Of a stretch of DNA of 64,000 nucleotides, positions 59,564 to 64,000 are shown piece by piece; within the stretch, counting starts at the first letter, position 1, and the number at the start of each line of letters is the position of its first letter. This DNA is from Sphingomonas naasensis. GTDB taxonomy: Bacteria; Pseudomonadota; Alphaproteobacteria; Sphingomonadales; Sphingomonadaceae. Below the pieces are notes generated by a model. It worked only from the letters and a program-made list of their open reading frames with translations. It had not been told where the DNA came from and ran no database searches. A program made the position numbers and the translations under genes. The stretch lies in NCBI RefSeq assembly GCF_004792695.1, contig NZ_SRXU01000002.1:496001-560000 (forward strand), given 5' to 3'.

Positions 59564-59583
59564 GCTCCTGCGAAAGCAGGAGC
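59564..59583. repeat. Short palindrome GCTCCTGC-GAAA-GCAGGAGC (type E)
   Basis: A perfect eight-base-pair stem with a GAAA tetraloop, followed by CCAGAG. It resembles a repeat I have seen often between genes of alphaproteobacteria. It is not followed by T residues, so it is not a terminator. Confidence 0.7.
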
Positions 59584-59706
59584 CCAGAGTCACGAACGCC
59601 GCAGTCCCGAAAATCCCGCTTCGCAGAACCACGCGCCACCTTCGTCGCCCCGCGCTGGCAATCGCCCGACGAACGCGCACGCTCCCCCGAACCGGGAGAC
59701 ACCGCG

Positions 59707-60243
59707 ATGCCACCAATCCATTCCGCATTCCGCTGGGCGCTGACCCTCTTGCCGCTCGCCCCGAGCGCAGCCGCTGCGCGCGGTCAGGACGCCTATGCCG
59801 CGGCAATGGACCACGCGACGGCGCAGCGCGCGATCGATCCGGCCAAACCGGGCGACAAGGATCTCGACTGCACCGCGATCCGCACCGAGCTGGCCGCGCT
59901 CGAGCAGAGCATCGGGGGCGGGCTCGACCGCCTCAACGGCACGGTCTCGGCGAGCAACGCCGCGGCCAAGGCCGATCGCGAGGCCCGCGAAGCGCTGCGC
60001 GCGGTCCGCAACGCCGCGAACACGGTGCTCCCGATAGGCGAGCTGATCGCCGCGCCGGCCGAAGCCGCGCTCGACGCCAAACGCGCCGCCCAACAAGGCC
60101 GCACCGTCGCCGCGGCATCGGCGCTGTCAGGGGACTTCCAGTACACCGCGGCGCGGATGGGGCATTTGCACGCACTGGCGGCGGAGCGGTGTGCGGCGGA
60201 GCAAGGTGGCACACGGGCCTCCGGCTCCGGCAGGCGCCGCTAG
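59707..60243 (+). CDS. Secreted protein of unknown function
   Basis: A 178-residue protein with a signal peptide (ALTLLPLAPSAAAARGQ). The mature part is largely alpha-helical and alanine-rich (AALEQSIGGGLDRLNGTVS, ADREAREALRAVRNAANTVL), perhaps a coiled coil, with two or three cysteines. The start ATG 59707 follows GGGAG. No family recognised. Confidence 0.65.
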   Translation: MPPIHSAFRWALTLLPLAPSAAAARGQDAYAAAMDHATAQRAIDPAKPGDKDLDCTAIRTELAALEQSIGGGLDRLNGTVSASNAAAKADREAREALRAVRNAANTVLPIGELIAAPAEAALDAKRAAQQGRTVAAASALSGDFQYTAARMGHLHALAAERCAAEQGGTRASGSGRRR

Positions 60244-60286
60244 TCGGCTGCACCATCGCCATTTTTCCAACTGCGGAGACAATCGC

Positions 60287-60475
60287 ATGCCCATGATCCG
60301 CATCGAGCTTTCCGCCGGACGCACCAAGGAGCAGAAAAAGAACGTCGCCGACGCGGTCACGCGCGCGATGATGGAATATTGTGGGTGCGCGGCCGAAAGC
60401 GTCCATGTCGTTTTCTGCGACGTCGACACTTCCGACTGGGCGGTAGCGGGAAGATTTCTGGACGAAACCGCCTGA
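60287..60475 (+). CDS. 4-Oxalocrotonate tautomerase family enzyme
   Basis: A 62-residue tautomerase. The N-terminal proline needed for catalysis follows Met1 (MPMIRIEL); the helix GRTKEQKKNVADAVTRAM and the strand ESVHVVFCDVD fit the family. Substrate unknown. ATG 60287 follows GGAGA. Confidence 0.88.
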   Translation: MPMIRIELSAGRTKEQKKNVADAVTRAMMEYCGCAAESVHVVFCDVDTSDWAVAGRFLDETA

Positions 60476-60714
60476 GGGCGACCGCCGCCGGGAGAGACGG
60501 AAGGCAGCCGCCAAACCGGCAGTGTTCATTCCTTGCAATGCAGGATTTGCGCCGCCTGCCTCCGGTGGTCGGTTCCGCCGCCCGCTCTTCGACAGTGCGA
60601 AGCCGAGCCCCGCGCAGACCCTGCATCCGGCTCAGCCCGAAGTGCGCCCGGCCCGGTTGCCCTCGCCCGCACCCCATCCTAATCTCCGCCGCAAAACCAG
60701 AACCCCGGGGCACC

Positions 60715-62073
60715 ATGTACAATCCGAAGACCCTCCTCCTCGCCACCACGCTGGCGGTCACCCTCGCGCTTCCCGCCCACGCCCAGCGCGCGCCCGCGCC
60801 GATCACGCCCGAGCATGTCCGCGCGCATGTCGACATCCTCGCCGGGCCGGCGCTGCGCGGCCGCGGCAGCGCGACGCCCGACGAGGCCGCGGCGGCCGCC
60901 TATGTCGCGTCGATGTTCCGCGGCTATGGCCTCGCCATGGCGCCCGGGATGACCAGCTATACCCAGCCGATCGACGTGGTCAGCCTGCGGCTCGATGGCG
61001 CGCCGGTGCTCACCGCCAACGGCGTGGCGGTAGACTCCCCCTTGCTGTTCTCGTCGAGCGGCCAGCCGGTGCGCGGCAAGCTCGCCGCCTTTGCCGGCAC
61101 CGATCCGAAACAGGCCCCCGCCGCCGCCGCGGTGATCGTCACCAATCCCGCGGCCAATGGCCTCCAGCTCGCCGGCGGTGTCGATCCGTCGAAGGTCCAG
61201 CTCGTCATCATCCGCGCGACCGATCAGGTGCGCGGCTATTATGACCGGATCGGCGGCCGCCCGCGCCTGCCGCGCTATCTCAAGGGCGAGACGCCGCGCC
61301 CCCGCCCGAGCGTGATCGCACTGGGCGACGCCGCGTTCGACAGGCTCGCCGCGCAGGACGGCGCCGAGATCGCGCTCGAGCTGCCCGGCCTCGTCGAGCA
61401 GGCGCAGGTGACCACCAATGCGATCGGCTTCCTCCCCGGCACCGATCCCGCCGCGGGCGTGATCCTGATCTCGGCGCATCTCGACCATCTCGGCGTCCGC
61501 CCCGACGGCAAGATCATGTACGGCGCCAATGACGACGCCTCGGGTACCGCCGCGGTGCTCGAGCTGGCGCGCGTGCTGGCGGGCAAGAAGCATCGCCGCG
61601 GCATCATCTTCGCCGCCTATGGCAGCGAGGAAGCCGGCGGCTTCGGCGCGCACTGGTTCGCCGCGCATCCGCCGGTGCCGCTGGCGGACATCGTCGCCAA
61701 TCTCGAGATCGAGATGATCGGCCAGCAGGATCCCAAGCTCCCCGCCGGCACGATGATGATGACCGGCTTCGAACGCTCGACCTTCGGCGACACGCTGAAG
61801 GCGCACGGCGCCTTCGTCACCACCGACCCCTATCCCGAGCAGAACTTCTTCCGCCGCTCGGACAATTACGCGCTCGCGCTCAAGGGCGTGGTCGCGCACA
61901 CCGTCTCGGGCTGGGCGACGGTGCCGACCTACCACACCCCCGAGGACACGATCGACAAGCTCGACATCCCGTTCATGGCGCGGGCGATCCAGTCGCTGGT
62001 CAAACCGATCGCCAGCCTCGCCGACAGCAAGGCCAAGCCCGAATGGAAGCCCGGCGGCCAGCCGACCGAGTGA
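60715..62073 (+). CDS. Secreted M28 family peptidase
   Basis: A 452-residue zinc aminopeptidase-like enzyme. Signal peptide (LLLATTLAVTLALPAHAQ), the M28 metal ligands in AHLDHLG, ANDDASGTAAVLELAR, GSEEAGGFG and the late YHTPEDTIDKLD. It is periplasmic or secreted. ATG 60715; the 239-bp gap before it shows only the short repeat at 60532-60559. Confidence 0.92.
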   Translation: MYNPKTLLLATTLAVTLALPAHAQRAPAPITPEHVRAHVDILAGPALRGRGSATPDEAAAAAYVASMFRGYGLAMAPGMTSYTQPIDVVSLRLDGAPVLTANGVAVDSPLLFSSSGQPVRGKLAAFAGTDPKQAPAAAAVIVTNPAANGLQLAGGVDPSKVQLVIIRATDQVRGYYDRIGGRPRLPRYLKGETPRPRPSVIALGDAAFDRLAAQDGAEIALELPGLVEQAQVTTNAIGFLPGTDPAAGVILISAHLDHLGVRPDGKIMYGANDDASGTAAVLELARVLAGKKHRRGIIFAAYGSEEAGGFGAHWFAAHPPVPLADIVANLEIEMIGQQDPKLPAGTMMMTGFERSTFGDTLKAHGAFVTTDPYPEQNFFRRSDNYALALKGVVAHTVSGWATVPTYHTPEDTIDKLDIPFMARAIQSLVKPIASLADSKAKPEWKPGGQPTE

Positions 62074-62077
62074 GACG

Positions 62078-62308
62078 ATGACCGCCGGCGAACTCCACGA
62101 CCTGTTGGTCACTGCGCTCGTGCGCCAATATGGCGGCAGCAAGCGTGCCTGGCGCGCCGCGCTCGGCCCGCTGCGGGTGTACGACCCCGCCACGCATCCC
62201 CACTGCAACTGGTCCGCTGCCCCTTCGGGCAGCAGCACCGAGAACGCCGCGATCGAGCGCCTGCAGGACGAGCTGCGCGGGAAACACCCGCTGGTGACGA
62301 CAGGATAA
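62078..62308 (+). CDS. Small protein of unknown function downstream of M28 peptidase
   Basis: A 76-residue protein starting four bases past the peptidase stop. It is basic at the N-terminus (LVRQYGGSKRAWRAALG) with conserved-looking WSAAPSG. No family recognised. Tight spacing suggests co-transcription. Confidence 0.6.
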   Translation: MTAGELHDLLVTALVRQYGGSKRAWRAALGPLRVYDPATHPHCNWSAAPSGSSTENAAIERLQDELRGKHPLVTTG

Positions 62309-62311
62309 GCC

Positions 62312-62477
62312 GTCATCCCGGATGTTAGGCTTTCCCGGAAAACCACTGGTTTTCCGTTGGAAAGCCTTACAGTCCGGGATCCACCGCGCCGCTTGATGCT
62401 TGCCTCACGATAGATCCCGGACAGCTCGATTTTCTGATCAAATCAGAGATTTGAAGAAAATCGGCTTCCGGGATGAC
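62312..62477. repeat. Intergenic inverted repeat, type B copy 3 (expanded)
   Basis: Outer arms GTCATCCCGGA (62312) and TCCGGGATGAC (ending 62477) match the other type B copies. Inside lie nested inverted repeats: AGGCTTTCC...GGAAAGCCT around CCGGAAAACCACTGGTTTTCCG, and ATTTTCTGATCAAATCAGA... It looks like a B repeat with secondary insertions or a composite. It lies in the convergent gap between the small gene and metE. Confidence 0.75.
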
Positions 62478-62528
62478 GGGCCGCGGACAAGCTGACGCGC
62501 AAGGCCCAACCCTTGGCGCCGGCCCGTC

Positions 62529-64000
62529 TCACGCCGCGCGCAGCGTCCGCGCCGCGGCGACCATCGCTTCGATCGCCGGCTTCACTTCCTCCCATTTGCG
62601 CGTCTTGAGCCCGCAATCGGGGTTCACCCAGAGCTGGTCGGGGCGGAGATGTGCTTGGGCGAGCCGCATCAGCGCGACCATCTCGCTCTCGCCGGGCACC
62701 CGCGGCGCGTGGATGTCGTACACGCCCGGCCCGATCGCGCCGGGATAGCGGTACGCAGCGAAGCCCTCGAGCAGCTCCATCTGCGAGCGCGCGGTCTCGA
62801 TCGAGATCACGTCGGCGTCCATCGCGCCGATCGCCGGCAGAATGTCGTTGAACTCCGAATAGCACATATGCGTGTGGATCTGGGTCGCGTCCGCCACGCC
62901 CGCGGCGGAGAGCCGGAACGCGCCGACCGCCCAGGCGAGATAGGCGTTCCAGTCGCGCTTGCGTAACGGAAGCCCCTCGCGCAGCGCCGCCTCGTCGATC
63001 TGGATCGCCTTGCACCCCGCCGCCTCGAGGTCGGTGACTTCGTCGCGGATCGCAAGCGCGATCTGGCGGCACGAGTCCGCGCGCGGCTGATCGTCGCGGA
63101 CGAACGACCAGTTCAGGATCGTCACCGGCCCGGTGAGCATGCCTTTCACCGGCTTTTCGGTCAGGCTCTGGGCGTAGCGCCACCAATCGACCGTCATCGG
63201 CTGCGGCCGCGAGACGTCGCCATAGAGGATCGGCGGGCGAACGCAGCGCGAGCCATAGCTCTGCACCCAGCCATTGGTGGTGAAGGCAAAGCCGGCGAGC
63301 TGCTCGCCGAAATACTGGACCATGTCGTTGCGCTCGAACTCGCCATGGACGAGCATGTCGAGGCCGACTTCCTCCTGCCAGCGGATGGTGCGCTCGGTCT
63401 CCGCGCGCAGGAAGGCGTCATAGGCCGGCGCGTCGAGCTCGCCGCGGTTGAACCGCGCGCGGGCATTGCGCACTTCGCCGGTCTGCGGGAACGAGCCGAT
63501 CGTCGTGGTCGGGTAGGCCGGCAGGCCGAGCACCGCCGCCTGCGCCGCACCACGCGCGGCGATATCCGTCGCGCGGGCGTACATCGCCTCGGTGACGTCC
63601 GCCACGCGCGACCGGACCGCGGGATTGTGTACCCGCGGCGAGGCCTTGCGGTTCGCCACCGCCTGCGCGGCCCTGGCGAGCTCTTCGGAGACGCTCGCGC
63701 GTCCGTCGTTGAGCGCACGCTTGAGCAGCGCCAGCTCCTCGACCTTCTGCACCGCGAAGGCGAGCCATTCGGTCACCTCCGCATCGAGCTTCTTCTCGAG
63801 CGCCAGATCGACCGGGACATGGAGCAGCGAGCAGGACGGCGCCAACACCAGATCGCGCGTCGCCGCGATCGGCGCGATCCGATCGAGCAGCGCGTCGAGA
63901 TCGGCGCGCCAGACATTGCGCCCGTCGACGACACCCAGCGAGAGCAGCAACGATCGGGGCGCGGCCTTGAGCACGGCGTCGAGCTGCTCGGGCGCCCGGA
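62529..64000 (-). CDS. metE: Cobalamin-independent methionine synthase MetE (N-terminal part outside window)
   Basis: Transfers methyl from 5-methyltetrahydropteroyltri-L-glutamate to homocysteine. About 490 C-terminal residues of an enzyme that is normally about 760 are here. The C-terminal barrel has the conserved [14 protein letters not shown], the zinc ligands His and Cys in [10 protein letters not shown], and Cys in [24 protein letters not shown] and [10 protein letters not shown] are also typical. The reading frame stays open to the window edge. Any leader riboswitch would lie outside. Confidence 0.96.
   Translation of the reverse strand, partial: RAPEQLDAVLKAAPRSLLLSLGVVDGRNVWRADLDALLDRIAPIAATRDLVLAPSCSLLHVPVDLALEKKLDAEVTEWLAFAVQKVEELALLKRALNDGRASVSEELARAAQAVANRKASPRVHNPAVRSRVADVTEAMYARATDIAARGAAQAAVLGLPAYPTTTIGSFPQTGEVRNARARFNRGELDAPAYDAFLRAETERTIRWQEEVGLDMLVHGEFERNDMVQYFGEQLAGFAFTTNGWVQSYGSRCVRPPILYGDVSRPQPMTVDWWRYAQSLTEKPVKGMLTGPVTILNWSFVRDDQPRADSCRQIALAIRDEVTDLEAAGCKAIQIDEAALREGLPLRKRDWNAYLAWAVGAFRLSAAGVADATQIHTHMCYSEFNDILPAIGAMDADVISIETARSQMELLEGFAAYRYPGAIGPGVYDIHAPRVPGESEMVALMRLAQAHLRPDQLWVNPDCGLKTRKWEEVKPAIEAMVAAARTLRAA

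Overview
The window reads as chromosomal DNA of a sphingomonad-type alphaproteobacterium (Sphingomonas or a close relative). The evidence is the very high GC content, the system I cytochrome c maturation genes, the NasS/NasT-controlled nitrate assimilation block, the exosortase A-associated cassette, a TonB-dependent receptor, a DUF6356 protein, and the intergenic palindromic repeats. No phage, plasmid, integrase or classical insertion sequence is visible. Coding density is high and many neighbouring genes share start/stop overlaps such as ATGA or TGATG, so most genes sit in operons. The taxonomic call is inference from gene content.

Layout. 1-2934: exosortase A/PEP-CTERM accessory cassette (AMP ligase cut by the window edge, divergent acyl carrier protein and two hydrolases). 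3072-9386: thioredoxin reductase, a secreted Gln/Pro-rich protein, tRNA-Met, Kup potassium transporter with a 2H phosphoesterase, and an Lrp regulator divergent from alanine dehydrogenase. 9541-14462: ccmCDEFGHI (ccmA and ccmB are not in the window). 14688-18577: alpha/beta hydrolase, and a TonB receptor divergent from a four-helix membrane LytTR regulator with a paired operator between them. 18588-30320: nitrate assimilation, in transcription order nasT-nasS, narK, outer-membrane porin, nirB-nirD, nasA, cobA, mobA. NarK and the porin would import nitrate, NasA (Mo-bis-MGD) and NirBD (siroheme) reduce it to ammonium, CobA and MobA supply cofactor steps, and NasS/NasT would act on two ANTAR-type RNA attenuators that I find upstream of narK and nirB. 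30377-33931: MHS-family transporter, DUF6356 and an FAD/NAD(P) protein. 33995-37006: tyrosine/homogentisate catabolism (hppD, hmgA, a small Rieske protein). 37089-49129: leucine catabolism (isovaleryl-CoA dehydrogenase, methylcrotonyl-CoA carboxylase subunits, MaoC hydratase), interrupted by an antisense SGNH hydrolase and M13 peptidase and by a repeat-framed DUF559 endonuclease. 49126-57077: flavin monooxygenase and the TamA/TamB envelope machinery. 57308-62308: DEAD-box helicase, YaiI, a tautomerase, an M28 peptidase and small unknowns. 62529-64000: 3' part of metE.

The most unusual signal is a family of long intergenic inverted repeats. Each arm carries two hairpins, and some copies lie inside operons. 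One copy (43747-44237) encloses a DUF559 nuclease gene whose start codon abuts one arm and whose last 23 codons are the other arm. At least two other copies are short and gene-less with an 18-nt centre. I propose a nuclease-carrying element with MITE-like derivatives. A second family (GTCACCCCGG...CCGGGATGAC) has three copies, and there are three further inverted-repeat types.
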